From contig JAJZFK010000471.1 in NCBI GenBank assembly GCA_021805405.1, forward strand, positions 1-14,539: a stretch of 14,539 nucleotides of DNA, in the 5' to 3' direction. The translations under genes and the position numbers were made by a program. Shown here piece by piece: positions 7,216 through 14,539 of this stretch. Below the pieces are notes generated by a model, which was given only the letters and a program-made list of their open reading frames with translations, was not told where the DNA came from and did not search any database. The first letter of the stretch is position 1. The number at the start of each line of letters is the position of its first letter. This stretch comes from a bacterium (GTDB lineage: Bacteria > Armatimonadota > Chthonomonadetes > Chthonomonadales > Chthonomonadaceae).

Positions 7216-8151
7216 CTAAGCCGCCTCACGACGAGCCGTTGCGATTCCGGCGAGCGCCACGGGATTATCTGGCTCAATTGCTAAAACCCTGGAATACATC
7301 TGCGCTGCCTGTGCGACGTCGCCATTTTCCTGATAGGCTGTGCCAAGATTCACCATTGCCTCGGAAAACCTTGGGTTTATCGCGAGAGCATGTTCAAATT
7401 CCGCAATAGCCTCGGTGAGCAGGCCCTGAACCTGGAACGCCATTCCCATGTGGTTGCGGATATCGGCATATTCCGGGTTGAGAGTGAGGGCCTTTTGGTA
7501 CTCTTGAATTGCCTCGGAGTAGAGTGCACGGCGGTAGAGGTCGTCCGCAAGTTTGTAGTGAAACAGGATGTCGTCAATCTCGGTGTGGCAAACAAGCTCG
7601 AGCTGGCGTAGTGCACGTTCATGCTCGCCGGCATCGTTGTGAGCGTTAAATTGTGCCATTGCCTCGCACTGGAAACCTGGTTCAAGCTCTACAGCCTGAT
7701 GAATTGAGTGCAAGGATGAAGCGTACTCTTTAAGCTCATACTGAACAACGCCACGGCTTAGGTGTGCTCGTGCAAATCGTGGATTGATGCTAATTGCGCT
7801 GTTGAGCGAGTTGAGTGCTGCTTCCAGGTGGCCGGAATACCGTTGCGCAGACGCAAGGTGGAAGTGCAGATCTGCATAGTTAGGATGGATCTGGAGGGCG
7901 GCAGAAAAACACTCTGCCGCTGTGCTCCAGTGGCCCGATTTAAGGGCATCGTGCCCAAGGTGAGAGTAGGACTCTGCCGTGTAAAATGCTGCTAACCGCT
8001 CATTGAGCGGGTCGGACCGGCGTCCGTCTGTGGCAGTCACTCTACGAAATGCTTCAATGGCTTCGAGGTACATTCCCTGATCAAATAGCCGTATACCTCT
8101 GTCGTAATGCTCGTTGCGACCGATACCAAGCATTTTGCTAAGCAGCGACAT
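7216..8151 (-). CDS. Tetratricopeptide repeat protein
   Basis: A 311-residue protein made almost wholly of TPR units of about 34 residues, with roughly seven or eight copies: near 14-41, 62-92, 93-126, 127-160, a degenerate one at 161-195, then 196-229, 230-263 and 264-297. The last three keep the classic pattern best (SEAIQEYQKALTLNPEYAD, TEAIAEFEHALAINP). TPR arrays are protein-binding scaffolds; there is no signal peptide, membrane segment or enzyme domain, so a specific role cannot be given. It follows ugd on the same strand after 56 bases and may be its co-transcribed partner in cell-surface polysaccharide work. AGGAG 8 bases before the ATG fixes the start. It ends 17 bases from the stop of the convergent hydrolase fusion, with no terminator hairpin between them. 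Confidence 0.85.
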   Translation of the reverse strand: MSLLSKMLGIGRNEHYDRGIRLFDQGMYLEAIEAFRRVTATDGRRSDPLNERLAAFYTAESYSHLGHDALKSGHWSTAAECFSAALQIHPNYADLHFHLASAQRYSGHLEAALNSLNSAISINPRFARAHLSRGVVQYELKEYASSLHSIHQAVELEPGFQCEAMAQFNAHNDAGEHERALRQLELVCHTEIDDILFHYKLADDLYRRALYSEAIQEYQKALTLNPEYADIRNHMGMAFQVQGLLTEAIAEFEHALAINPRFSEAMVNLGTAYQENGDVAQAAQMYSRVLAIEPDNPVALAGIATARREAA

Positions 8152-8207
8152 TCTCTCTTCTCCTGTGATGCGCTAAGCGCTCTTACGCCCAAACGGGCGA
8201 TTACTCA
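8152..8207 (-). other. ugd-TPR spacer with two small hairpins
   Basis: Two short inverted repeats lie between ugd and the TPR gene: CGCCC/GGGCG (8186-8190, 8195-8199) and GCGCT/AGCGC (8170-8174, 8176-8180). Neither is followed by a T-run on the minus strand, so they are more likely spacer or RNA-stability structures than a full terminator. The TPR ribosome binding site follows them. Confidence 0.4.
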
Positions 8208-9515
8208 TTATTTTTGTGCCCCCGCCCGGCCAACACCGTGGTACTGAATACCAAGTTTGCGCATACGTGCAGGGTCATAAATATTTCGACCATCAAAGAT
8301 GAGCGGGCTAATCATAGAGTCGCGTATCCGCTCCATGTTGAGTTGTTTAAACTCATTCCACTCCGTAATTACCAGCACTGCATCAGTACCCTCAGCTGCA
8401 TCGTACGCATGTTCGCAGTAGTTTAAGTGAGGGTATATCTTGCGTGCCGCATCCATAGCAATTGGGTCGTATGCTTTTATATCGGCATTTTCGGCCAATA
8501 ACTTGCCTATAATTTCCACCGATTTTGCGTCGCGCATATCGTCGGTGTTGGGTTTGAATGCAAGACCTAGTATACCGATCTTCTTACCCGCAAAGGAGCC
8601 ACCCATTACCTTGCGCACTTTATCGAGAAAGCGCACGGGCTGCTCCTGGTTTACATCCATTACAGCGCGAAGAATCTTGAATTCGTAGCCAGCATTCTCG
8701 GCTGTTCGAACTAGGGCACTCGTATCCTTGGGGAAACAGGATCCACCATACCCCAAACCAGCATTGAGGAACGCGCTACCTATGCGGGAGTCGTTGCCCA
8801 TTCCCTTAATTACTTGAATGACGTCGGCACCTACCAGGTCGCACAGATTAGCGATGGAGTTAGCAAAACTGATTTTTGTCGCAAGAAACGCGTTAGATGC
8901 ATACTTAATCATTTCGGCACTGGCAACATCGGTAAGAATCACGGGCCGCTCAAGTGGTGCGTACAGTTCAAGAATCCTCATTGCAACAGACTGGCTGGGT
9001 GCACCTATCACAATACGATCGGGTTCCAACGTATCTTTTATGGCACTACCTTCGCGCAGGAACTCTGGATTGCTGACCACATCGAATGGCGTGTCGGACT
9101 GGCGGTGCTGCTCAATGATCTCACGAACCATGTTCCCGGTACCCACTGGCACGGTAGATTTGTTCACAATCACTTTATAGCCGTTAAGTGCTCCCGCTAT
9201 CGATTTGGCAACTCCACGAACAAACCGCATGTCGGGATCGCCATTTTCAAGTGGCGGAGTGCCAACGCAAATAAACACAACCTCGCTACTTCGCACCGCG
9301 ACATCAAGTTCGGTGGTGAACGAAAGGCGACCGTCATCCATATTTCGTTTGACCATCTCCTCCAGACCTGGCTCATAAATGGGCATCTCACCGCGTGAAA
9401 GCATTTCCACCTTTTTGGGGTCGATATCCACACAGATAACATCATTTCCAAGGTCACTGAATATGCAGCCTGTTACCAATCCCACATATCCGGTACCTAC
9501 TACGCAGATATTCAT
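8208..9515 (-). CDS. ugd: UDP-glucose 6-dehydrogenase
   Basis: A 435-residue cytoplasmic enzyme that oxidises UDP-glucose to UDP-glucuronate with two NAD+, supplying uronic acids for capsule, exopolysaccharide or lipid A decoration. The N-terminal Rossmann motif GTGYVGLVTG (7-16) ends in V-D30 for NAD ribose binding. Other family marks are YEPGLEE (47-53), ICVGTPP (82-88), KSTVPVGT (119-126), NPEFLREG (149-156), K204 in EMIKYASNAF, the catalytic C260 in GYGGSCFPKD, and GLAFKPNTDDMRDA (317-330). I place the start at 9515, directly before the Rossmann strand and behind GGAAGGA about 11 bases upstream; the same frame stays open to 9713, but those 66 extra residues match nothing in the family. 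A TPR gene follows on the same strand. Confidence 0.93.
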   Translation of the reverse strand: MNICVVGTGYVGLVTGCIFSDLGNDVICVDIDPKKVEMLSRGEMPIYEPGLEEMVKRNMDDGRLSFTTELDVAVRSSEVVFICVGTPPLENGDPDMRFVRGVAKSIAGALNGYKVIVNKSTVPVGTGNMVREIIEQHRQSDTPFDVVSNPEFLREGSAIKDTLEPDRIVIGAPSQSVAMRILELYAPLERPVILTDVASAEMIKYASNAFLATKISFANSIANLCDLVGADVIQVIKGMGNDSRIGSAFLNAGLGYGGSCFPKDTSALVRTAENAGYEFKILRAVMDVNQEQPVRFLDKVRKVMGGSFAGKKIGILGLAFKPNTDDMRDAKSVEIIGKLLAENADIKAYDPIAMDAARKIYPHLNYCEHAYDAAEGTDAVLVITEWNEFKQLNMERIRDSMISPLIFDGRNIYDPARMRKLGIQYHGVGRAGAQK

Positions 9516-9868
9516 AGAACCATTTGTTCCTTCCCTGTTTGGCAAATTGCAAGTTGTGCCGATATTCTTCAGTTCATCTATTGAATAAATGCCATTTTCG
9601 GTTGTAGAATCATCGGCATTTTTGGTTGATCGATTTAGTGATAGTGTTAACGGGGTCATATTCTGTTCCAATTTGAATTGGCTGCAAGTTACAGCATACT
9701 GAGCAGAATGCAATCCCGTCCGTAAGAATACCGGTTTTTGGCAAGGAGTAGTGAATAAAGGCAGGTAATTCCTCTAGAATTGATGCTGTTGCTCCAACAT
9801 TAGCACCGTTCCCTGTTGAAAAGACTGGGATTATCCACATTGCGCAGGTTAATCTGGGGGTAACTGAG
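9516..9868. promoter_or_regulatory. Divergent ugd/motA intergenic region with short repeats
   Basis: The 353 bases between divergent ugd and motA should hold both promoters, but I find no strong sigma70, sigma28 or sigma54 pair. They contain a 12-base direct repeat, CATTTTCGGTTG (9593-9604) and CATTTTTGGTTG (9617-9628), exactly 24 bases apart; an inverted repeat CCAATT-TG-AATTGG (9668-9681); and TGCAAGTT twice (9548-9555, 9683-9690). These may be regulator sites. The motA ribosome binding site is GGGGG at 9856-9860. Confidence 0.4.
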
Positions 9869-10747
9869 ATGTTTGTGATCATTGGGATAGGTGTACTGTT
9901 TGGAGCGATTATTGTTGGCTTTACCGCAGAGGGCGGTAAAATCGCAGCGCTCATACAGATAAATGAGTTCATCATTATTGGTGGCGCGGCACTGGGCAGT
10001 ATGCTCATTGCTAATCCGCTATCTGTGGTGATCAGCGTGTTCAAGGCAGTGCTTGGCACGCTTAAGCCCTCACGCTACAGTAAAGCAGCCTATATGGAGC
10101 TGCTCAAAATGCTGTATGACATGTTTATGATGGCTCGCAAGGAGGGCCTGATGTCGCTGGACTCTCATGTAGAACGTCCTGAAGAGTCGTCATTCTTCTC
10201 GAACTATCCACTGTTTTTCAACAACCATCACGCCGTTGCATTTCTGGCTGATACCATGAAGGTCATCGTCAGCGGTTCAGTTTCTGACTACAACCTCATG
10301 GAACTTATGGATATCGACCTCGATACGACCCACGAGGAGGAGCTTAAGCCCTCGCAGATTGTTGCGAAAATGGGCGACGCTATGCCTGGTTTTGGAATTG
10401 TGGCCGCAGTGTTGGGTGTTGTTAACACCATGGCGGCAATTGGCGGCAAACCAGAGGTCATTGGCGAAAAGGTTGGTGCAGCTCTTGTTGGAACGTTCCT
10501 TGGCATCCTTATAGCCTATGGACTTCTCCAGCCTCTCTCAATTTCCATGGAATCTAGCTCGAAAGCTGGCGGTATGTACATGGCGGCTATCAAGTTCGCC
10601 CTTCTCTCGTTTGCAAGAGGGGATGCTCCGCTAACCGCAGTGGAATTCGCACGACGCAATATCGAGCCTTCGGTGCGTCCATCGTTCAGTGAGATGGAGC
10701 AGTTTGTAAAGAACCTGGGCGGTGGAGATATGGCAGCCGCAGCATAG
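9869..10747 (+). CDS. motA: Flagellar motor stator protein MotA
   Basis: A 292-residue inner-membrane protein that forms the five-subunit ring around MotB and turns ion flow into torque on the rotor. It aligns with E. coli MotA almost without offset: R90 in the cytoplasmic loop, P173 in AMPGFGIVAAVLGVVNTM and P222 in LLQPLSIS fall at the same numbers as the E. coli residues important for rotation. The loop position of E98 is Asp (D98). Four membrane segments are at about 1-20, 32-52, 173-193 and 202-225. The length and long cytoplasmic loop fit the proton-driven type. The ATG at 9869 begins the family's usual N-terminal sequence. motB follows 31 bases after the stop. No other flagellar or chemotaxis gene is in the window. 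Confidence 0.95.
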   Translation: MFVIIGIGVLFGAIIVGFTAEGGKIAALIQINEFIIIGGAALGSMLIANPLSVVISVFKAVLGTLKPSRYSKAAYMELLKMLYDMFMMARKEGLMSLDSHVERPEESSFFSNYPLFFNNHHAVAFLADTMKVIVSGSVSDYNLMELMDIDLDTTHEEELKPSQIVAKMGDAMPGFGIVAAVLGVVNTMAAIGGKPEVIGEKVGAALVGTFLGILIAYGLLQPLSISMESSSKAGGMYMAAIKFALLSFARGDAPLTAVEFARRNIEPSVRPSFSEMEQFVKNLGGGDMAAAA

Positions 10748-10778
10748 AAGATGCAGCGTGTCGTAGAGGAGAATTACA

Positions 10779-11582
10779 ATGGATCCTGAACCGCCCATCA
10801 TACGCATTGTGAAGAAAAAGGGGCACGAGGGCCACCATGGTGGCGCCTGGAAAGTGGCTTATGCTGACTTTGTAACCGCCATGATGGCGTTCTTCCTCGT
10901 CATGTGGATTGTGGGGTTAAGTAAGCCTGTACGCAAGGCAATAGCAGCGTACTTTAAAGACCCAGTTGGCTTCATGAAACTAGCGCGCGGTGGCAAGAAC
11001 CCGATGGAAAAATCGTCTGATAGCGCCATCAATAAGGGGAAACCTTCTCCTCTGTTGCCAACTGGCGGGCCGCAGATCACCAATGCGGACCGTAGTGCAA
11101 TGGAGGCGAAATTTAAGCAGGTAGCGGAACAAATACTTGAAAAGTTGAAGAAATCTCCGGATTTCAAGGGATTGAAGGATAGTATACAGGTGCACTTGAC
11201 AGATGAGGGACTACGCATTGAACTCATGGAGAAGACACCCTCGTTGTTCTTTAGCAGCGGCAGTTCTTCACTGCATTCGAGAACTGTAAGATTGCTGCAG
11301 ATGATTGCGCACCACCTGGGTAACCTCAACAACCCCATCGTGATGGAAGGCGACACAGATAGTCATCCATTCACGGGCCGCCCAGGTTACTCTAACTGGG
11401 AACTGTCGGTAGATCGCGCAAACGCAGCGCGCCGCGCAATGGAAGGGCATGGACTGCATAAGGGCCAGGTGATTGAAGTGCGAGGGTACGCAAATCACAA
11501 ACTGCTGGATCCGAAACATCCCTACAGCTATGTTAACCGGCGCGTTAGTATTCTTGTGGCGTACACGAACAAGACAGCTTAA
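10779..11582 (+). CDS. motB: Flagellar motor stator protein MotB
   Basis: A 267-residue stator subunit that anchors MotA to peptidoglycan and carries the proton-binding site. A basic, His-rich N-terminus (KKKGHEGHHGG) leads into one membrane helix at about 25-46 with the ion-carrying D30 in KVAYADFVTAMM, equivalent to D32 of E. coli. A plug and linker of about 50-130 precede the OmpA-like peptidoglycan-binding domain at about 135-262, which keeps NWELSVDRA (206-214) and NRRVSIL (253-259). The pore residues after D30 (FVTAMMAFFLVMW) match proton-type stators. A strong AGAGGAGA (10765-10772) lies before the ATG. motA and motB form a two-gene operon that ends at the hairpin at 11590-11633. Confidence 0.95.
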   Translation: MDPEPPIIRIVKKKGHEGHHGGAWKVAYADFVTAMMAFFLVMWIVGLSKPVRKAIAAYFKDPVGFMKLARGGKNPMEKSSDSAINKGKPSPLLPTGGPQITNADRSAMEAKFKQVAEQILEKLKKSPDFKGLKDSIQVHLTDEGLRIELMEKTPSLFFSSGSSSLHSRTVRLLQMIAHHLGNLNNPIVMEGDTDSHPFTGRPGYSNWELSVDRANAARRAMEGHGLHKGQVIEVRGYANHKLLDPKHPYSYVNRRVSILVAYTNKTA

Positions 11583-11589
11583 AAGAGCA

Positions 11590-11633
11590 AAGAAATCGGG
11601 GTAAAGGTTGTGTACCGTTAACCCCGATTTCTT
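11590..11633. terminator. Shared terminator hairpin between motB and gyrB
   Basis: A perfect 13-bp inverted repeat (AAGAAATCGGGGT 11590-11602, ACCCCGATTTCTT 11621-11633) with an 18-base loop lies between the convergent motB and gyrB stops. On the plus strand the 3' arm itself is T-rich; on the minus strand the hairpin is followed by TGCTCTTTT. It can therefore serve both genes, somewhat better for gyrB. Confidence 0.7.
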
Positions 11634-11666
11634 ATGTTGGTTGAGTGTATCGTTAGGTGAGGTGGC

Positions 11667-13799
11667 CTATCCGTGCCAGTCTACGTCTGTGACCTCGCGG
11701 GCATGGGCGACAATGAAGTCTCTGCGAGGCTCCACTTTTTCGCTCATGAAGATGTCGAACATATCAATTGCAGCAGTGAGGTTTTCGCTGTCAATGTTGA
11801 CCCGCGCAAGCTGTCGCTTATCAACGTCCATCGTTGTTTCAGCGAGGTCTACCGCATCCATTTCGCCCAAGCCCTTAAAGCGGTTAACCGAAACGTCGCG
11901 CTTACTTCGCAACGTTTCCAGTATTTTGTCGCGTTCAGCTTCGTTCTTGGCATAGTACTGATCGTTCTTACCCGATTTGATACGGTATAGGGGGGGTTGT
12001 GCTACGTAGATATGGCCGTTCTCGATAAGCGGCCTCATGTAGTACCAGAAGAATGTGAGCAACAGCGTTCTGATGTGGTCGCCATCAACATCGGCATCCG
12101 TCATAATGATGACCTTGTGGTAGCGCAGCTTTGCCAGGTCAAAATTCTTGCCACCAGTTGAGCGCTCGCCGCCCTCAGTTTCGTCGTCGCTGTCCTCGCC
12201 ATAAGCGATACCACTGCCAATAGCAGCTATCATGGCGCGAATTTCTTCGTTTTCAAGCACCTTGTCCACTCTGGTCTTACCAGCGTTCAGAATTTTACCG
12301 CGAAGTGGTAATACCGCCTGAGTACGTCGGTCGCGGCCCTGTTTGGCAGGACCACCTGCGGAGTCGCCTTCTACGAGGAACAGTTCGCACTTGCTGGGAT
12401 CTCGCTCGCTGCAGTCAGCAAGCTTGCCCGGTAACGAATGCGACTCCAGTGCACTTTGTCGTTTGACCAGATCAGCTGCTCTTCGAGCTGCGTCTCTTGC
12501 ACGCTGTGCAGTAAGTGCCTTCTCAATAATGCGCTTTCCAACAGCTGGATTTTCTTCCAGAAACTCGCTCAGCTTTTCACCAACAATAGAGTTGACTGCT
12601 CCTTCAACTTCCATATTGGAGAGCTTGACCTTTGTTTGGGACTCGAATTGGGGATTTGGCAGCTTCACAGAAATGACAGCGGAGAGGCCCTCACGTACAT
12701 CATCACCTGTAAAGTTTGCCTCTTTCTCTTTAAGCAGGTTGTTCTTGCGGGCGTAGTTGTTTAGCACCCTTGTAAGCGCAGTCTTAAAGCCGCTAAGGTG
12801 AGTGCCGCCGTCTGGAGTGTTAATATTATTTGCGAAAGTAAGGATGACTTCCTGGTAACTCAGGTTATACTGAATAGCGATTTCCGCAATCAGTTGCTCT
12901 CTCACACCACCAAAGTACACTGCCTTATGTACCGAGTCTTTGGTTTCATTCAGGTGCTCTACATACTCCGCAAGCCCACGGGGATAGTGGTACACAACGG
13001 TTTGCGGTTTAACCTTTTGCAGTGTACCGTCTGGCTGAGTTTCTGTTACTTCATCGCGCAAATTCAGGAAGGTGAGCGTTAACTCCTTGTTGAGGTATGC
13101 AAGCTCACGCATGCGCCGTTGAATTCGCTCCGGTTCGTATTGGTGAATTCCAAAAATCAGCGGGTCGGCATGCCAGTGTACTTTGGTACCGTGAGCTTCG
13201 GCTTTAGCTTTAGACAGCACCTTAAGCGGCCCCGTAATAACTCCGCGTTCAAATTTTGCCCAGTGTACTTTGCCATGTTGCGTAACGGTTACTTCTAGCC
13301 AATCCGACGTGGCATTAACACACGACACGCCTACACCATGAAGCCCGCCCGAAACCTTGTAAGCACCACTATCGAATTTTCCGCCGGCATGAAGTTTGGT
13401 AAGTGCCAGTTCAATTCCAGAAACGCCATATTGGCGATTTATATCAGCGGGTATGCCACGACCATTATCTTCCACAGACATACTGCCGTCTTTGTGCAGG
13501 ATAACATCTATGCGTGTGCAATAACCAGCCATTGATTCATCGACAGCATTGTCACTGACTTCGTAAAACAGATGATGCAACCCCCTTACGTCAGTATCAC
13601 CTATGTACATCGCTGGGCGGCGCCTAACGGCTTCAAGTCCCTCGAGCACCTGAATCTGCTCTGCGCTGTAGTCGGCTTGAACGTGTCCCACAGAACTCAG
13701 GTTTTCAAGCTGGTCTCGCTCGGCCTGCCGATCTGCGTCTGAGCGCTTTTCCTCCTTAGGTTCTGGCTCATTCTGATCGGAATTTTCAGGCATCATCAT
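11667..13799 (-). CDS. gyrB: DNA gyrase subunit B
   Basis: A 710-residue ATPase and TOPRIM subunit of the type II topoisomerase that introduces negative supercoils. After a charged N-terminal lead of about 40 residues come the GHKL ATPase (catalytic E88 in NAVDESMAGYC, DNGRGIP, GGLHGVGVSCVNA), transducer QTKVKLSNMEV, TOPRIM (E478 in EGDSAGG; D568, D570 and D572 in TDADVDGD), and the tail RFKGLGEM. The overall length fits short GyrB proteins without the large E. coli insert. I take the first of three tandem ATGs (13799), 9 bases after AAGGAG (13810-13815); an upstream TTG at 13832 is in frame but would put this ribosome binding site inside the gene. An acidic loop at about 535-545 lies in TOPRIM, and the coumarin-contact Arg is Trp (W180). 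ParE is less likely because of overall similarity to GyrB. Confidence 0.93.
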   Translation of the reverse strand: MMMPENSDQNEPEPKEEKRSDADRQAERDQLENLSSVGHVQADYSAEQIQVLEGLEAVRRRPAMYIGDTDVRGLHHLFYEVSDNAVDESMAGYCTRIDVILHKDGSMSVEDNGRGIPADINRQYGVSGIELALTKLHAGGKFDSGAYKVSGGLHGVGVSCVNATSDWLEVTVTQHGKVHWAKFERGVITGPLKVLSKAKAEAHGTKVHWHADPLIFGIHQYEPERIQRRMRELAYLNKELTLTFLNLRDEVTETQPDGTLQKVKPQTVVYHYPRGLAEYVEHLNETKDSVHKAVYFGGVREQLIAEIAIQYNLSYQEVILTFANNINTPDGGTHLSGFKTALTRVLNNYARKNNLLKEKEANFTGDDVREGLSAVISVKLPNPQFESQTKVKLSNMEVEGAVNSIVGEKLSEFLEENPAVGKRIIEKALTAQRARDAARRAADLVKRQSALESHSLPGKLADCSERDPSKCELFLVEGDSAGGPAKQGRDRRTQAVLPLRGKILNAGKTRVDKVLENEEIRAMIAAIGSGIAYGEDSDDETEGGERSTGGKNFDLAKLRYHKVIIMTDADVDGDHIRTLLLTFFWYYMRPLIENGHIYVAQPPLYRIKSGKNDQYYAKNEAERDKILETLRSKRDVSVNRFKGLGEMDAVDLAETTMDVDKRQLARVNIDSENLTAAIDMFDIFMSEKVEPRRDFIVAHAREVTDVDWHG

Positions 13800-13958
13800 C
13801 TCGTACGGCTCCTTCAAAAAAGGTGGTAGCAACGTGGTTTTAGCGGGGGCGGAGATATTTAAACTCTGCCATTAATATACTCATTATTGCATAAAGTCGG
13901 CCAATTTGGGCAATCGGGCACCTGTATAGTTCCGTTACGAAGCGCACCCGCCGTCAGG

Positions 13959-13964
13959 TATAAT
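13959..13964 (+). promoter_or_regulatory. Predicted -10 box of the ABC ATPase gene
   Basis: TATAAT, with a weak TTACGA (13935-13940) 18 bases upstream as -35. The start of transcription would be near 13971, giving a leader of about 68 bases. The box shares the ten bases CAGGTATAAT with the tgt promoter at 5132-5141. Confidence 0.45.
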
Positions 13965-14038
13965 TACGGATAGTTTAAGGTAGATGATTGACTTTAGAAC
14001 TATGAGGAAAGCGGTTGAGAACAACCGGAGGCCGGTGA

Positions 14039-14539
14039 TTGATCCAACCGACAATTAACGTGGAGGCTAGTAGTGTGGGCCATCGATTTGGTGCACGGCT
14101 ACTCTACAGAAATATCTCGTTTACCGCGAGCAGCGGGAATGTGGTTGCCGTTACGGGACATAACGGAAGCGGAAAGTCCACACTCCTCAAGATAATTGCG
14201 GGTCTTCTGCAGCCTTCGGAGGGCGAAATCTTTCTGAAAGTCAACGGCCAACCTACCCTTCCATCGGAGAGGCGTCTCTACATCGGCTACGTCTCCCCAG
14301 AGATGGCACTCTACCAGGAACTTACGGCACTTGAGAATATCCGGTTTTTCGGTGCAGTACGCGGGCTCACATTTGATGTTCCACAGCTGCGCAGTATGCT
14401 GGAAAACGTAGGATTGAAGGGTAGGGGCGGCGATCGCGTTGGGGATTATTCCAGCGGCATGAAGCAACGTCTTAAGTATGTCATTGCGTTAATGCACAAT
14501 CCTCCTGTTTTACTACTATATGAGGCTGGTGCTAACCTG
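14039..14539 (+). CDS. ABC transporter ATPase, CcmA-like, 3' end beyond window
   Basis: The first 167 residues of an ABC ATPase; the rest lies beyond the window. Seen in order: strand INVEASSVG, A-loop aromatic F17 in HRFG, Walker A GHNGSGKST (40-48), a Q-loop region where SPEM (86-89) replaces the usual Gln, and the signature YSSGM (137-141). These features, especially YSSGMKQRLK, resemble the CcmA/heme-exporter and ABC-2 group, which usually works with a separate membrane subunit. The Walker B region reads LLLYEAGANL: catalytic Glu E162 is present, but the Mg-coordinating Asp is Tyr (Y161) and the usual Pro is Ala (A163). The start is a TTG 7 bases after GGAGG (14027-14031). A GTG at 14075, 8 bases after another GGAGG (14062-14066), is possible but would lose the first strand. 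Partner genes are unknown. Confidence 0.75.
   Translation, partial: MIQPTINVEASSVGHRFGARLLYRNISFTASSGNVVAVTGHNGSGKSTLLKIIAGLLQPSEGEIFLKVNGQPTLPSERRLYIGYVSPEMALYQELTALENIRFFGAVRGLTFDVPQLRSMLENVGLKGRGGDRVGDYSSGMKQRLKYVIALMHNPPVLLLYEAGANL

Noticed and set aside
8814..9398. 194-residue plus-strand ORF opposite ugd
   Set aside because: It lies fully antisense to a clear ugd coding region, has no ribosome binding site and shows no recognisable domain.
9516..9713. 66-residue N-terminal extension of ugd
   Set aside because: The family starts at the Rossmann strand MNICVVGTGYVG, a ribosome binding site lies before 9515, and the extra residues match nothing I know.
9610..10059. 149-residue minus-strand ORF across the motA start
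   Set aside because: It is mostly opposite motA, has no family match, and its low-complexity composition reflects the reverse of MotA membrane segments.
10859..11356. 165-residue minus-strand ORF opposite motB
   Set aside because: Antisense shadow of the motB coding sequence.
13800..13832. TTG start extending gyrB by 11 residues
   Set aside because: A good AAGGAG lies 9 bases before the ATG at 13799 and would be inside the gene if the TTG were used.
13984..14058. 24-codon ORF as an independent gene
   Set aside because: AAGG is only 3 bases before its ATG and the product matches nothing; kept only as a possible regulatory ORF under the findings.

Overview
The window looks like ordinary chromosomal DNA from a flagellated bacterium with an intermediate GC content. 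It carries housekeeping genes (tgt, gyrB), a proton-type flagellar stator pair (motA-motB), a UDP-glucose dehydrogenase and a secreted protein with two DUF1080 domains. Tandem DUF1080 proteins, TPR proteins and an HD hydrolase beside tgt suggest a free-living environmental lineage; Armatimonadota is my guess, at low confidence. There are no rRNA genes, convincing tRNAs, insertion sequences, integrases or CRISPR arrays.

Layout. 1-391: leader with no recognisable gene. 392-1603 (+): MetC-like cystathionine beta-lyase, closed by a strong hairpin terminator. 1655-2932 (-): exported double-DUF1080 protein. 3164-5123 (-): tgt followed by an HD-domain hydrolase whose start overlaps the tgt stop, so the two form an operon. 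5186-7198 (+): an alpha/beta-hydrolase fused to a DUF2156 domain of the kind that ends MprF, divergent from tgt across 62 bp that holds one -10 element readable both ways. 7216-8151 (-) and 8208-9515 (-): a TPR protein and ugd, likely one transcript with ugd first. 9516-9868: divergent intergenic region. 9869-11582 (+): motA-motB. 11667-13799 (-): gyrB, converging on motB across a shared hairpin. 13800-14038: divergent promoter region. 14039 to the end (+): start of a CcmA-type ABC ATPase, cut by the window edge.

The most unusual item is the hydrolase/DUF2156 fusion. In other bacteria aminoacyl-phosphatidylglycerol synthases (MprF family) are often encoded next to a separate alpha/beta-hydrolase that removes the amino acid. 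Here both folds sit on one chain, all three hydrolase triad residues are present, and the membrane flippase part of MprF is missing. This suggests a self-contained enzyme that could both make and remove an aminoacyl lipid, or transfer an amino acid to another acceptor. Other points worth checking are a tgt mRNA that may be leaderless, a Walker B change in the ABC ATPase at the window end, and an acidic insert in the GyrB TOPRIM domain.

Several start sites were chosen on sequence grounds: ugd at 9515 (not 9713), gyrB at 13799 (not a TTG at 13832), and the ABC ATPase at a TTG (14039) behind a good ribosome binding site.
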